Assembly (NCBI RefSeq): GCF_035474595.1
Contig: NZ_DATIND010000091.1
Coordinates: forward strand, 62,001 to 126,000
Source of the DNA: Longimicrobium sp.
GTDB lineage: Bacteria; Gemmatimonadota; Gemmatimonadetes; Longimicrobiales; Longimicrobiaceae
Direction: 5' to 3'
DNA length: 64,000 nt
Shown: positions 19,178 through 31,083 of the stretch, one piece after another
How the letters are laid out: every line of letters begins with the position of its first letter
Position numbering within the stretch: position 1 is the stretch's first letter
The notes under the pieces: generated by a model
Database searches by the model: none
What the model was told of the DNA's origin: nothing
What the model saw: the letters and a program-made list of their open reading frames with translations, nothing else
Program-made: the position numbers and the translations under genes

Positions 19178-20032
19178 CTACGCCGCGGCCTCGCTTGCCA
19201 GGTTCAGCCCGGCCACGCGCGGCAGCACCCCGCGGACCAGGGCGGCCAGGCGGTCGCGGACGCGCGCGCCCACCTCCATCACCTCGTCGTGGCTCAGCAC
19301 GGCGCCGCCCAGCCCCGCGGCCAGGTTGGTGATGCACGAGATCCCCAGGCACTTCATCCCCATCGCCCGCGCCACCAGCACCTCGGGCACGGTCGACATC
19401 CCCACCGCGTCGGCGCCCAGGCGGCCCAGCATGCGGATCTCCGCCGGCGTCTCGTAGCTGGGCCCCAGCAGCGCCGCGTACACCCCCTGGGTGATGGGGA
19501 TGCCGAGCTCCAGCGCGGCGGCCTCGGCCTCGGCGCGGAAGCCGCGGTCGTACGGGTCCGACATGTCGGGAAAGCGCTGCTCGCCGGGAACCACCTGCCC
19601 GGCCAGCGGGTTCTTCCACATCAGGTTGATGTGGTCGGCCATGAGCATCAGGTCGCCCGGCTGCATCCCCGGCCGCAGCCCGCCGGCGGCGTTGGTCAGC
19701 AGCATCACCTCCGCGCCCAGCGCGGCGAGGGCGCGCACGGGAAGCGCCACGTCCGCCGGCGACCACCCCTCGTACAGGTGGAAGCGCCCCTGCATGGCCG
19801 CCACCTCCACGCCCTCCAGCCGCCCGGCGACCAGGCGCCCCGCGTGCCCGGCCAGCTCCTGCGTCCGCCGCGGGAAGCCGGGGATCTGGTCGAAGGGGAT
19901 GGCGACCGGGTCCTCGATCTCGTCCGCCAGCCCGCCCAGCCCGCTGCCCAGCACCAGCACGGCGTGCGGCGCGCGGGTGATGCGCTCGCGGAGGAAGTGG
20001 ACCGTGTCGTGGATGGGGGCCGGGTGCGTCAT
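19178..20032 (-). CDS. punA: Purine nucleoside phosphorylase (class II, trimeric type)
   Basis: 284 residues. It splits purine nucleosides with phosphate for purine salvage. The sequence has LVLGSGLGGLADEIE, QGRFHLYEGW, the VMLLTNAAGGLRPG block and DHINLM, then GPSYETPAEIRM and GMSTVPEVLVARAMGM, with the purine-contacting SCITNLAAG near the C-terminus. All are typical of the trimeric PNP/MTAP family. The start is ATG 20032, divergent from the Panacea gene. Guanosine/inosine rather than methylthioadenosine specificity is likely but not certain. Confidence 0.93.
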   Translation of the reverse strand: MTHPAPIHDTVHFLRERITRAPHAVLVLGSGLGGLADEIEDPVAIPFDQIPGFPRRTQELAGHAGRLVAGRLEGVEVAAMQGRFHLYEGWSPADVALPVRALAALGAEVMLLTNAAGGLRPGMQPGDLMLMADHINLMWKNPLAGQVVPGEQRFPDMSDPYDRGFRAEAEAAALELGIPITQGVYAALLGPSYETPAEIRMLGRLGADAVGMSTVPEVLVARAMGMKCLGISCITNLAAGLGGAVLSHDEVMEVGARVRDRLAALVRGVLPRVAGLNLASEAAA

Positions 20033-20138
20033 GCGTCCTCGGTTGCGGGTGAGGGCGGCACGATAGCCGCGGGCGGCGCCACCGTCAACGCTGGATGTGC
20101 CGCCGGTGGCCGCTTCCGGCTGCACGCGACGGCGCGTC

Positions 20139-20167
20139 TTGACCGCCGCCGGGCGGGTGATTAGGAT
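20139..20167 (+). promoter_or_regulatory. Candidate sigma70-type promoter for the Panacea TA operon
   Basis: TTGACC (20139-20144) and TAGGAT (20162-20167) are separated by exactly 17 bp, about 50 bp upstream of the ATG at 20214. Confidence 0.5.
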
Positions 20168-20213
20168 TCGCCCTCCCTTCCGCTCCTTCGTTCATCTTCA
20201 ATCCGGTGGAACG

Positions 20214-20663
20214 ATGACCAGCGCGGACGCCGTCGCCGACTACCTGATCGCGCTCGCCCACCAGCGCGGCGAGCCGGTGAACAACCTGAAGCTGCAGGCG
20301 CTGCTCTACTACGCGCAGGCCTGGCACCTGGCCCTGCACGACGAGCCCCTCTTCCCCGAGAAGTTCCAGGCGTGGATGACCGGGCCCGCCATCCCCCGTC
20401 TTTACTGGAAGTTCAAGCCGTTCGGCATCCGCGACATCGCCTTGGGCGCCGCGCCCGAGATTCCCGCGGCGCTCGAGCCGCTCCTCCGCAACGTCGTCGA
20501 GCAGTACGGCTCGCTCGACGAGTATCAGCTCGGCTCGATGACGCACCGGGAGTCCCCGTGGGCGAGCGCGCACCACGGGTTCGATCTCGCCGACCCCTGC
20601 GAGGTGGAGCTCGACGAGGCCGAGATGCGTGAATACTTCCGCCAGCTCGCGGAGGCCGCCTGA
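20214..20663 (+). CDS. Panacea-domain (DUF4065, SocA-like) antitoxin
   Basis: 149 residues. The Panacea/DUF4065 domain is known as an antitoxin domain that neutralises many unrelated toxins. Hallmark segments are VADYLIALAHQRGEPVNNLKLQALLYYAQAW (split here as VADYLIALAH and NNLKLQALLYYAQAWHLAL), then FQAWMTGPAIPRLYWKFKPFG and ESPWASAHHG. The following gene begins 2 bp after its stop, as expected for a TA pair. A promoter-like sequence lies upstream. Confidence 0.88.
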   Translation: MTSADAVADYLIALAHQRGEPVNNLKLQALLYYAQAWHLALHDEPLFPEKFQAWMTGPAIPRLYWKFKPFGIRDIALGAAPEIPAALEPLLRNVVEQYGSLDEYQLGSMTHRESPWASAHHGFDLADPCEVELDEAEMREYFRQLAEAA

Positions 20664-20664
20664 C

Positions 20665-21060
20665 ATGCGCCGGCGGCTGGAGCTCGTGCGCATGGTAGAG
20701 CCGGAGCGCCTCCGGTTCTCGTTCCGCTACCTGGACACTACGCATCCCGCCTTCAGCCTCGCCCGATGCGGAGCCGGGTATTTCCACCTGCTGCTGAAGC
20801 GGCTCCACGAGTTGTCCTCCCTCTCGGCCGAAGAGTTCCGCGCCCGGCGGTCCGGGACGCTCCGCGTCCACCCGATTGACTTCAGCGACCCGCGCGTTGC
20901 CGTGCCGGGATTCGGGATCCGCGGTGTACGCGCGGACGAGATCGCCTGGCAGTTCGCGCTTTCGGCGAACGCGCACGGCAGGGTTCACGGATTTCTCTTC
21001 GAGGACACCTTCTACGTCCGCTGGCTCGACCCGGAGCACAACCTGTATCCGGGGAACTGA
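20665..21060 (+). CDS. Candidate toxin partner of the Panacea antitoxin
   Basis: 131 residues, no recognised family. It is a small soluble protein with a central segment RVHPIDFSDPRVAVPGFGIRG and a conserved-looking end, FLFEDTFYVRWLDPEHNLYP. Its position directly after a Panacea antitoxin (2 bp gap) is the only functional clue. The ATG at 20665 was chosen for this spacing. It is followed by a 266-bp gap before dnaK in which no clear CIRCE or heat-shock promoter is seen. Confidence 0.7.
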   Translation: MRRRLELVRMVEPERLRFSFRYLDTTHPAFSLARCGAGYFHLLLKRLHELSSLSAEEFRARRSGTLRVHPIDFSDPRVAVPGFGIRGVRADEIAWQFALSANAHGRVHGFLFEDTFYVRWLDPEHNLYPGN

Positions 21061-21326
21061 TGCGGCGAGAGTGATGGCATCGACAACGATGGAGATCAGA
21101 GCGGCGCCTTCGGACGGGGGCGCCGCTCGCCGTTCCGGACCGGGGCGGCGGAGGCACCGCCGAAATGGCGGGTGGCGGGGTGCGGAACTGTCGGAATCGC
21201 AGGAAAACGGGCACAAACACTTGGCATATGCGTTGCTCTTCACCCGGGCAGCAATTCCGCGCCCGGGGGATGAGATTGCCCGCGGGCGCACTTCAACCGC
21301 GAATCCGACAATCCGAAGGAGAACCC

Positions 21327-23288
<1,962 letters not shown>

Positions 23289-23315
23289 TCCGTCCTCGCG
23301 CGGGTGATGGAGATC

Positions 23316-23354
23316 GGCCCCGCTTCCCGGGTTGGGAGGCGGGGCCGGTTTTCT
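23316..23354 (+). terminator. Rho-independent terminator after dnaK
   Basis: GGCCCCGC (23316-23323) pairs with GCGGGGCC (23339-23346), followed by GGTTTTCTT. Confidence 0.85.
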
Positions 23355-23356
23355 TC

Positions 23357-23382
23357 AGTACGAGAGTACGGAAGTACGGGAG
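23357..23382. repeat. Octamer tandem repeat (AGTACGAG-like), inverted relative to 9727-9758
   Basis: Three units AGTACGAG, AGTACGGA and AGTACGGG plus AG. The reverse complement matches the 9.7-kb array in nearly every base. It lies directly after the dnaK terminator. Confidence 0.8.
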
Positions 23383-23433
23383 ATTCCATGCGGACGTAAG
23401 TCCATCCATCTCCGCGTCTGCCCAACGGTGATT

Positions 23434-23510
23434 TCTCACGCGGAGACGCGGAGTCGCGGAGAACTGCGCGCCGTGACGAATTCCCCGCGTCTCCGCGTCT
23501 CCGCGTGAGA
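23434..23510. repeat. CACGCGGAG-family palindrome with perfect 20-bp arms
   Basis: The arm TCTCACGCGGAGACGCGGAG (23434-23453) has its exact complement at 23491-23510, separated by 37 bp. It lies in the 410-bp gap between dnaK and the DegP gene. The rest of that gap, to 23698, shows no gene and no clear promoter. Confidence 0.85.
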
Positions 23511-23698
23511 TCGAGGGATGTCGTGGTCGAACGACGCGTATCTGCCCGGATCGGAGGCAGCGAGTCCGGCTAATTTCTTAGCCCGGCTAATCCTCCGCTA
23601 ATGGGGCCCCCTACCGCGCTTGCGCCGCCGCGAGCAGTTTAGATGCGGTGCAATGCGCCGCGCACGAATCATCGAGACCGCTCAACCCGAAAGACCCC

Positions 23699-25216
23699 AT
23701 GCCCGATCCCGTTCGCACCAAGCTCACGCTGATCGCCGCCACCGCCGTGGCCTTCACCGGCGGCGTGCTGCTGGCATCCGGGCTGAACCTTACCCCCGGC
23801 GGGCACGCCGCGGCGTTCCTGCAGGAGGCGCCCAGCCGCTCCGACGTGAAGCCGGTGGCCGACCTGAGCGACGCCTTCATCTCCATCGCCGAGTCGGTGA
23901 CGCCGGCGGTGGTGTCGATCGACACCGAGCGCGAGCCGCGCAGGGGCGGAGGCGGCGACGAGGACAGCCAGATCCCCGAGGAGTTCCGGCGCATGTTCCC
24001 GGGAATCCGCCCCGACCAGAACGCGCCGCAGGAGTCGCGCGGCTCCGGCTTCATCATCTCGCCCGATGGCTACATCCTCACCAACAACCATGTGGTGGAG
24101 GGGGCCGACAAGATCGACGTGGTGCTGCAGGACAACCGGCACCTTCACGCCACCGTGGTGGGCCGCGACCCGCTGACCGACATCGCGGTGATCAAGGTCT
24201 CGGCGTCGGGGCTGCCCACGGTGCGGCTGGGAAGCTCGGAGAACGCGCGCATCGGCGAGTGGGTGCTGGCCATCGGCAACCCGCTGGACCTGGGCACCAC
24301 GGTCACCTCGGGGATCATCAGCGCCAAGGGGCGCGGGCTGGGGATCATCGGCCAGACGTCGGGGAGCCGCTGGGCCATCGAGGACTTCATCCAGACCGAC
24401 GCCCCCATCAACCCCGGCAACTCCGGCGGGCCGCTGGTGAACCTGCGCGGCGAGGTGGTGGGCGTGAACTCGGCCATCGCCTCGCGCACCGGGTTCTACT
24501 CGGGGTACGGGTTCGCGGTGCCGGTGGACCTGGCGCGCCGCATCTCCGACGACCTGATCCGTTACCACGAGGTGCGCCGCCCCGCGCTGGGCGTGCAGAT
24601 CACCGAGGTCACCCCCGAGGACGCCGAGGTCTTCCGGCTCGAGCGCATCCAGGGCGTGGTGGCGCAGGACTTCACCCCCAGCTCCCCCGCCGAGCGCGCC
24701 GGGATGCGGCAGGGCGACGTGATCGTGGCGGTGGACGGGAAGCCGATCCAGCGCGTGGGCCAGTTCCAGCGCGTGATCGCCGGCTACCACCCGGGCGACC
24801 AGGTGACGCTGGACGTGATCCGCTACGGCCAGCGCCGGCAGCTGAAGGTCACGCTGATCCAGGCGCAGACCGACTCCACCCGGCGCGTGGCCCAGGACGA
24901 CCGGCCCGCCGCCGCGCCCGATGCCGAGGGCGGGAAGCTGGGCGTGGCCGTGGGTCCGCTCACCGCCGACGTGGCGCGCCGGCTGGGGTACACCACCGCC
25001 GGGGGCCTGGTGGTCACCGACGTGCAGCCGTACGGCCCCGGCGCACGCGGCGGGCTGCAGGAGGGGATGCGCATTGTGGCGGTGGACGGGCAGGCGGTGA
25101 ACGACGTCGCCGCCTTCCGCGCGGCGATGGCCCGCAAGCGCGCGGGCGACATCGTGTCGCTGCAGGTGCAGGCCGGCCAGCAGCGCTCGATCCTGAACGT
25201 GCGCCTTCCCGAGTGA
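23699..25216 (+). CDS. degP: DegP/HtrA-type periplasmic serine protease
   Basis: 505 residues. An N-terminal membrane/signal segment (about 8-30) leads to a trypsin-like domain with the triad His131 (NNHVVEG), Asp161 (PLTDIAVIK) and Ser242 (GNSGGPLV). Two PDZ domains follow (about 300-385 and 415-500). Such proteins degrade or refold misfolded envelope proteins. ATG 23699 is preferred over an upstream in-frame start because it begins right before the signal segment. It is a single-gene unit with its own terminator, next to dnaK. Confidence 0.95.
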   Translation: MPDPVRTKLTLIAATAVAFTGGVLLASGLNLTPGGHAAAFLQEAPSRSDVKPVADLSDAFISIAESVTPAVVSIDTEREPRRGGGGDEDSQIPEEFRRMFPGIRPDQNAPQESRGSGFIISPDGYILTNNHVVEGADKIDVVLQDNRHLHATVVGRDPLTDIAVIKVSASGLPTVRLGSSENARIGEWVLAIGNPLDLGTTVTSGIISAKGRGLGIIGQTSGSRWAIEDFIQTDAPINPGNSGGPLVNLRGEVVGVNSAIASRTGFYSGYGFAVPVDLARRISDDLIRYHEVRRPALGVQITEVTPEDAEVFRLERIQGVVAQDFTPSSPAERAGMRQGDVIVAVDGKPIQRVGQFQRVIAGYHPGDQVTLDVIRYGQRRQLKVTLIQAQTDSTRRVAQDDRPAAAPDAEGGKLGVAVGPLTADVARRLGYTTAGGLVVTDVQPYGPGARGGLQEGMRIVAVDGQAVNDVAAFRAAMARKRAGDIVSLQVQAGQQRSILNVRLPE

Positions 25217-25243
25217 GGCCGTTGGGGGGATGAAAGATCGACA

Positions 25244-25281
25244 GCGGGGCCGCCGGAACGATCCGGCGGCCCCGCTTCTTC
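25244..25281 (+). terminator. Rho-independent terminator after degP
   Basis: A perfect 14-bp stem GCGGGGCCGCCGGA (25244-25257 with 25262-25275) has a 4-nt loop and is followed by TTCTTC. Confidence 0.88.
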
Positions 25282-25303
25282 GTCCGTCGACCGATGGATC
25301 TCG

Positions 25304-25612
25304 CTACGCCGGCCGCCGCTGGCGCGTCACCGTGCGGGCGTGGAAGGCCACGCCGTGCCATCCGCACCCGTCGCAGTTGCGGTAGCTGCAGCGGTGCCCG
25401 GTCGCCAGCCGGATCGGCTTCACCCACGCCGGCGAGGGGCGGCGGGTGGTGGGCCGCTGGCAGCGCGGGCACGTCTTGCCGTGGGTGGCGCCGGCCAGGT
25501 TCATCCGGATGCGCCACCGGCGCGAGCGCCAGTACGGAAGCGAGTACCCGCAGCGCGGGCAGCTCAGCATGGCCGCAGTGACGGTGTGGGCGCACTTTCG
25601 GCAGAGAACCAC
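25304..25612 (-). CDS. Zinc-ribbon protein of unknown function
   Basis: 102 residues with several Cys pairs: CRKC (4-7), CPRC (18-21), CPRC in KTCPRCQR, and C-x4-C-x2-C near the C-terminus (CSYRNCDGCGWHG). It is basic, so it may bind nucleic acid. The start was decided by AGGAG (25623-25619 region on the minus strand) about 6 bp upstream of GTG 25612. That start includes the first Cys pair, whereas the internal ATG would lose it. It is convergent with degP. Confidence 0.65.
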   Translation of the reverse strand: MVLCRKCAHTVTAAMLSCPRCGYSLPYWRSRRWRIRMNLAGATHGKTCPRCQRPTTRRPSPAWVKPIRLATGHRCSYRNCDGCGWHGVAFHARTVTRQRRPA

Positions 25613-26064
25613 GCTTCGCTCCTCTTGGGATGGGACCCTACGGAAGTGGACGGGAAAATACGGGCCACCGCTCCACCCCGCCAGATTTGACGCGGAACGG
25701 GCGCGCCGCATCACCTCCGCGCCAGCGCTGGGACGATCGACTTCTCCGGTTACCCGGCTATCCAGCCATCGGCTGGGAGCGCGAGACCGCCTGCGGCCGC
25801 CGCTGGTGACTGCTACGACCCGAGACGCTGATCCCTCGCAATGTGATGACGATAAAGAGGCGGCGCATCGAAGCACCGCCCTCCCGTGGTTCTGGCGACC
25901 GGGATCATTCCCCTACGGAGTCTGCAACTCCTCGTGTCCGTAGAAGAGAGGGGCAAATCGAAGAGATTGGCGTAGACAGTATGGGTGTGTCAGCGTAGAC
26001 TGTGTGTACCGGGTCGGCAAAGGCCGGCTGCGGCTGCGGCAACCCATGCTCTCCGGGAGACACC
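25613..26064. other. 452-bp gap with a short direct repeat upstream of the Cys-rich peptide gene
   Basis: No credible gene is seen. GCGTAGACAGT (25970-25980) and GCGTAGACTGT (25993-26003) form a direct repeat with a 23-bp period about 60-95 bp before the peptide start. It could be a regulator-binding site. The stretch is less GC-rich than its surroundings. Confidence 0.45.
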
Positions 26065-26403
26065 ATGCGCAAGCTGAAGCTCGATCTGGACCACCTCGCC
26101 GTCGAATCGTTCGATACGAATCCGTCCGAGGGTGCGCGGCGCGGAACCGTACAGGGGCTCGCTCGAACGCTCTTCGACACGTGCCTCTGCTCCGGCGGCG
26201 GCACCTGCGGCATCAGTTGCGACCCCGGCTGCGACAACAGCGTCGGCGGTACCTGCGACGCCAGCTGCAACGGCACCTGCGACTGGAGTTGCAACTGCAC
26301 CGGCAACTCGTGCTATGGCACCTGCAACGCCACTTGCAACGTCACCTGCGACACCTGCCAGACGAACTGCCAGCAGGAATCCTGCGTGTACGTCTGTCCC
26401 TGA
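26065..26403 (+). CDS. Cys-rich RiPP-like precursor peptide with VESF-type leader
   Basis: 112 residues. Residues 1-36 look like a leader: charged KLKLDLDHLAVESFDT, then ARRGTVQG. Similar LxVESF...RGTV leaders occur on pinensin-type lanthipeptide and related precursors in Bacteroidota and Longimicrobium-like bacteria (family knowledge). The core (40-112) has 18 Cys. Cys 64, 68, 72, 76 and 83, 87, 91, 95 form two runs spaced exactly four residues apart, each preceded by Ser or Thr. GGGAGA at 26054-26059 supports ATG 26065. No maturase, protease or transporter gene is adjacent, so it is an orphan in this window. It might instead be an unmodified disulfide or metal-binding peptide. Confidence 0.75.
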   Translation: MRKLKLDLDHLAVESFDTNPSEGARRGTVQGLARTLFDTCLCSGGGTCGISCDPGCDNSVGGTCDASCNGTCDWSCNCTGNSCYGTCNATCNVTCDTCQTNCQQESCVYVCP

Positions 26404-26524
26404 GTGCTGGCGAAGGAAGAGCGGCGGCTACGCTGCCTTCCCGCGCGGACCCTTCCGAGCGAAGTAGAATTCGAATTCCGGCTCAAGACGTCGCGGTCCG
26501 TCGTGACTGTTATGCCAGACGGCA

Positions 26525-26556
26525 AAGGCCCCGCGGCGTAAACGCTGCGGGGCCTT
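26525..26556 (+). terminator. Hairpin, likely terminator after the Cys-rich peptide gene
   Basis: AAGGCCCCGC (26525-26534) pairs with GCGGGGCCTT (26547-26556). It lies between the peptide gene and the 3' end of the minus-strand tRNAs and could serve both. Confidence 0.7.
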
Positions 26557-26566
26557 CACTTGGCAG

Positions 26567-26640
26567 TAGCAGGGGGGGGACTCGAACCCCCGACCTTACG
26601 ATTATGAGTCGTACGCTCTAACCGGCTGAGCTACCCTGCC
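26567..26640 (-). tRNA. tRNA with CAT anticodon (elongator Met, or Ile2 with lysidine)
   Basis: 74 nt, no encoded CCA. It folds fully: acceptor GGCAGGG/CCCTGCT with a G-T first pair, D-arm GCTC...GAGC, anticodon arm TACGA-CTCATAA-TCGTA, variable AGGTC, T-arm GGGGG-TTCGAGT-CCCCC. The anticodon is CAT. The ACGACTCATAATCGT stem resembles tRNA-Ile2 in enterics, while the rest resembles elongator Met in Bacillus, so identity is open. Confidence 0.93.
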
Positions 26641-26678
26641 ACGCAGAAGGCCGGCCCGAGGACCGGCCTTCGCGAGAG

Positions 26679-26752
<74 letters not shown>

Positions 26753-26788
26753 ACAGAGCAACGAATTTAAGCCTTTGGCCGCCCCGGG

Positions 26789-28455
<1,667 letters not shown>

Positions 28456-28516
28456 TCAACGCGCATCGACCGTGATCGTCGCTCGGTGTGAAGCGCGCGC
28501 GGCGGGCATCGATGGA

Positions 28517-28580
28517 CTCACGCGGAGACGCGGAGACGCGAAGTGCGATCGGCTCAGATCTCGCCGCGTTTCCGCGTGAG
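28517..28580. repeat. CACGCGGAG-family palindrome between nnr and eno
   Basis: CTCACGCGGAGACGCGGAGA (28517-28536) and the complement of CTCACGCGGAAACGCGGCGA (28561-28580) match at 18 of 20 positions. It lies directly after the nnr stop (28590 on the minus strand), so it may act as a terminator. Confidence 0.8.
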
Positions 28581-28589
28581 GTACGGCGA

Positions 28590-30158
28590 TCAGTACGCCG
28601 CGTGCAGGTCCAGCGTCAGCCCGGCGATGCCGAGCTCGCTTTCGGGGGAGGGGGATTCCAGCAGCGCGTCCGGCACGGCGCCGGCCACGTCGCGGGGGAT
28701 GAGGCCGCGACCGCGACCGGCGATCTCCGCCGCGCGGCCGCAGTACCAGAGGCCGAGACCGGCGGCGGTGCGCGGATCGCGGCAGAGGGCGAGGAACGCG
28801 CCGGTGACGCCGCTCAGCGTGTCGCCCATCCCGCCGGTGGCGATGCCGCTGTGGCCGGAAACGCTCACCAGCGCCGCATCTCCCGGCGACGCGACGAGCG
28901 AGGGCGCGCCCTTCAGCAGCACCGTGCATCGATAACGCTCCGCCATCTCCGCCGCCGCGGCGAACGGGTCAGCGGTGATGTCCTTCGTCGCCCGGCCGAG
29001 CAGGCGCGACGCTTCGCCGGGGTGCGGGGTGAGGATTAGCGGCTGGCGGATCTCGTCCCGGAGACCGGGATTCCGCGCGAGAAGCGTCGTCGCGTCCGCG
29101 TCCAGCAGCAGCGGGCAATCGGCCGCGGCGGCGATCTTCCGCAGCAGGGCGAGCGCGCCGTCGTCCGTCCCCATCCCCGGCCCGGCGACGATTGCGCCGG
29201 CCTGCGCGAAGACCTCGCCGTCCACCGTCTCCCGGTCCTCGTACAGCGCTTCGGGGATGGCGGTCTGGATGATGGCGCGGTTCGCGTCGGGGGCGACGAG
29301 CACGGCCATCCCCGCCCCCGCGCGCAGCGCGCCCATCCCCGCGAGCACGGAGGCGCCCGCCATCCCCGCGCGCCCGGCGACGATCACCACGCGCCCCATC
29401 TGCCCCTTGTGCGCGTTCGGCGGCACGGGCGGGAGATGCGCGGCGGCCCACGCGGGGGTGATGAGCTGCGCGCCGAAGCCGTCCGCGAGCGGGTCGAACC
29501 CGATCTCCACGCACACGATCCGTCCCGCGTGCGCGCGGCCGGGGAAGAGGAGGAGCCCGCGCTTGGGCGCGCCGAACGTCACCGTCACGCCGGCGTGCAC
29601 GACCTCGCCCGCCGCCGCGCCGGTGGTGAAGTCGATCCCCGACGGTCCGTCGACGGCGACGACCGGCTTCCCCGCCCCGTTCATCGCCCGGATCACTTGG
29701 TCGTACGGCGGACGAGGCGCGCCGGTGGAGCCCGTCCCCAGCAGCGCATCCACCAGCACGCCGGCCGAGGCGATCGCGGCGTCCAGCTCGTCGAGCGAGG
29801 CGATCTCCATCTCCCACCCGTGGCGCAGCACGTCGTCGGGCGGGCGGCTGCCGACGGCGAGCACCTGCGCGTCACGCCCCCACGCGCGCAGCGTCCGCGC
29901 GGCGACCAGTCCGTCTCCCCCGTTGTTCCCGCTCCCGCAGACGACGAGGACGCGGCCTTCCGGATGCAGGCGCTGGATGACGGTGGCGACGCCGCGGCCG
30001 GCGCTCTCCATCAGCACGCGCTCGGGGACGCCGGTGCGGTCGATGGCGCGCCGGTCCCACGCGCGCATTTCGTCCGCGGTGAGCACGGGAACAGTCTCGC
30101 GCTCGAAGAAGGCGCGGTCGGGAGAAGAAGACTTCGGAGCGGGCTGCCGGTTCGGCAT
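28590..30158 (-). CDS. nnr: Bifunctional NAD(P)H-hydrate epimerase / ADP-dependent dehydratase
   Basis: 522 residues. It repairs hydrated NAD(P)H. The N-terminal YjeF_N epimerase domain (about 25-235) has LMESAGRGVA, VVCGSGNNGGDGLVAAR and AVDGPSGIDFTTG. The C-terminal carbohydrate-kinase-like dehydratase (about 250-515) has GRVVIVAGRAGMAGA, LLDADATTLL, LTPHPGEASRLL and GGMGDTLSGVTGAFLA. The start is ATG 30158. It stands slightly apart from its neighbours. Confidence 0.95.
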   Translation of the reverse strand: MPNRQPAPKSSSPDRAFFERETVPVLTADEMRAWDRRAIDRTGVPERVLMESAGRGVATVIQRLHPEGRVLVVCGSGNNGGDGLVAARTLRAWGRDAQVLAVGSRPPDDVLRHGWEMEIASLDELDAAIASAGVLVDALLGTGSTGAPRPPYDQVIRAMNGAGKPVVAVDGPSGIDFTTGAAAGEVVHAGVTVTFGAPKRGLLLFPGRAHAGRIVCVEIGFDPLADGFGAQLITPAWAAAHLPPVPPNAHKGQMGRVVIVAGRAGMAGASVLAGMGALRAGAGMAVLVAPDANRAIIQTAIPEALYEDRETVDGEVFAQAGAIVAGPGMGTDDGALALLRKIAAAADCPLLLDADATTLLARNPGLRDEIRQPLILTPHPGEASRLLGRATKDITADPFAAAAEMAERYRCTVLLKGAPSLVASPGDAALVSVSGHSGIATGGMGDTLSGVTGAFLALCRDPRTAAGLGLWYCGRAAEIAGRGRGLIPRDVAGAVPDALLESPSPESELGIAGLTLDLHAAY

Positions 30159-30184
30159 GGGCGGGCGGGGTCCGGAAGCGCGAG

Positions 30185-30211
30185 GCCCACGGCGGAGGCT
30201 CCGCCGTGGGC
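30185..30211 (-). terminator. Intergenic 12-bp hairpin upstream of nnr
   Basis: A perfect 12-bp stem GCCCACGGCGGA with a 3-nt loop lies just past the stop of the 65-aa gene. No T-run follows, so termination is uncertain. Confidence 0.45.
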
Positions 30212-30243
30212 ACTGCGCGCGGGTCTGCGCGGAATCTACTGCG

Positions 30244-30441
30244 CTACTTGAAGCTCTGCCCGATGGTGCGGCCGTAGCTGATCTCGCCGTTGTCGATGCG
30301 GATGTTGAAGCCGCAGTCGGGGTTGGTGCAGACCCAGGCCTTGTAGGTGATCGGCGCGCCGTCGCGTCCGTAGTCGGACAGCGGCAGCAGGAGCCCCTGC
30401 TTGCACTTCAGGCACTGCGGAAACTCACGTTCGTCCGGCAT
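30244..30441 (-). CDS. Small conserved zinc-ribbon protein
   Basis: 65 residues with two Cys pairs, CLKC (10-13) and C-x4-C in VCTNPDCGF, forming a likely zinc ribbon. The end ISYGRTIGQSFK is compact and charged. No function is known to me. It sits between a Minf_1886-like gene and nnr, all on the minus strand. Confidence 0.7.
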   Translation of the reverse strand: MPDEREFPQCLKCKQGLLLPLSDYGRDGAPITYKAWVCTNPDCGFNIRIDNGEISYGRTIGQSFK

Positions 30442-30553
30442 GGCGTCCCCTCCCCTCGTCGGTCTACTCTCCCGGGCGTGCCCTCACGCCCCGCTCGTCG
30501 GACACGGCCACTCGGCGCCGCAAGGCGTGTTCCAAGGCCCGTCCCGAGACGGA

Positions 30554-30949
30554 TCAGGCGCCCTCGATGCGCGGCGGGCAGGCCCAGGGGTAGTTCTGCT
30601 CGAACGCGTCGGCGAAGCAGAACACGCCGTCGAAGTCGTCCAGCGAATCGCCCTCCTGCTTCACCAGGATCCCCAGCTCCACCAGCGCGAACACGATCTC
30701 GCCGAAGTCGCGCGTCTCGCGGATCCCCCAGTAGTCGAGCACGCTGCGCGCCATGGGTCCGTAGCGCTCCAGCGCCAGGTCGCGGCATCCCAGCACCAGC
30801 TCGCGGCCGGTGATGTGGCGCGCCTCGCCGAGGCGCTGGATGGTGAAGTGGAGCGCCGCGAGGATGAAGAGGTAGGCCGTTTCGTGATACATGGGATAAC
30901 GCCGGCGCAGGCGCTCCATGATCGGATCGGCTAACACGGCTCCATCCAT
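30554..30949 (-). CDS. Minf_1886-family conserved protein
   Basis: 131 residues. The pattern YHETAYLFILAALHFTIQRLGEARHITGRELVLGCRDLALERYGPMARSVLDYWGI (read in parts: YHETAYLFI, RHITGRELV, RYGPMARSVL) and DFGEIVFALVELG matches the small uncharacterised Minf_1886 family found in Planctomycetes, Verrucomicrobia and Gemmatimonadota. It is soluble and its function is unknown. ATG 30949 fits the start of similarity. Confidence 0.8.
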   Translation of the reverse strand: MDGAVLADPIMERLRRRYPMYHETAYLFILAALHFTIQRLGEARHITGRELVLGCRDLALERYGPMARSVLDYWGIRETRDFGEIVFALVELGILVKQEGDSLDDFDGVFCFADAFEQNYPWACPPRIEGA

Positions 30950-31083
30950 CTCATCGACCTCGTGGGACAGCGCCCGCGGCGAGTTCGCGGGGCCGGCGGT
31001 TCGGACAGGAAAGGCGCGGGGCGCCGGGAGATTCTGCGCCGTGGCGGACCCTGCCGCGGCGCGTGTGCCGATGAATACGCCGA

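Noticed and set aside
21061-21326. Searched for a CIRCE (TTAGCACTC-N9-GAGTGCTAA) or sigma32-type promoter before dnaK
   Set aside because: Neither motif is present in recognisable form. Regulation of dnaK cannot be read from this gap.
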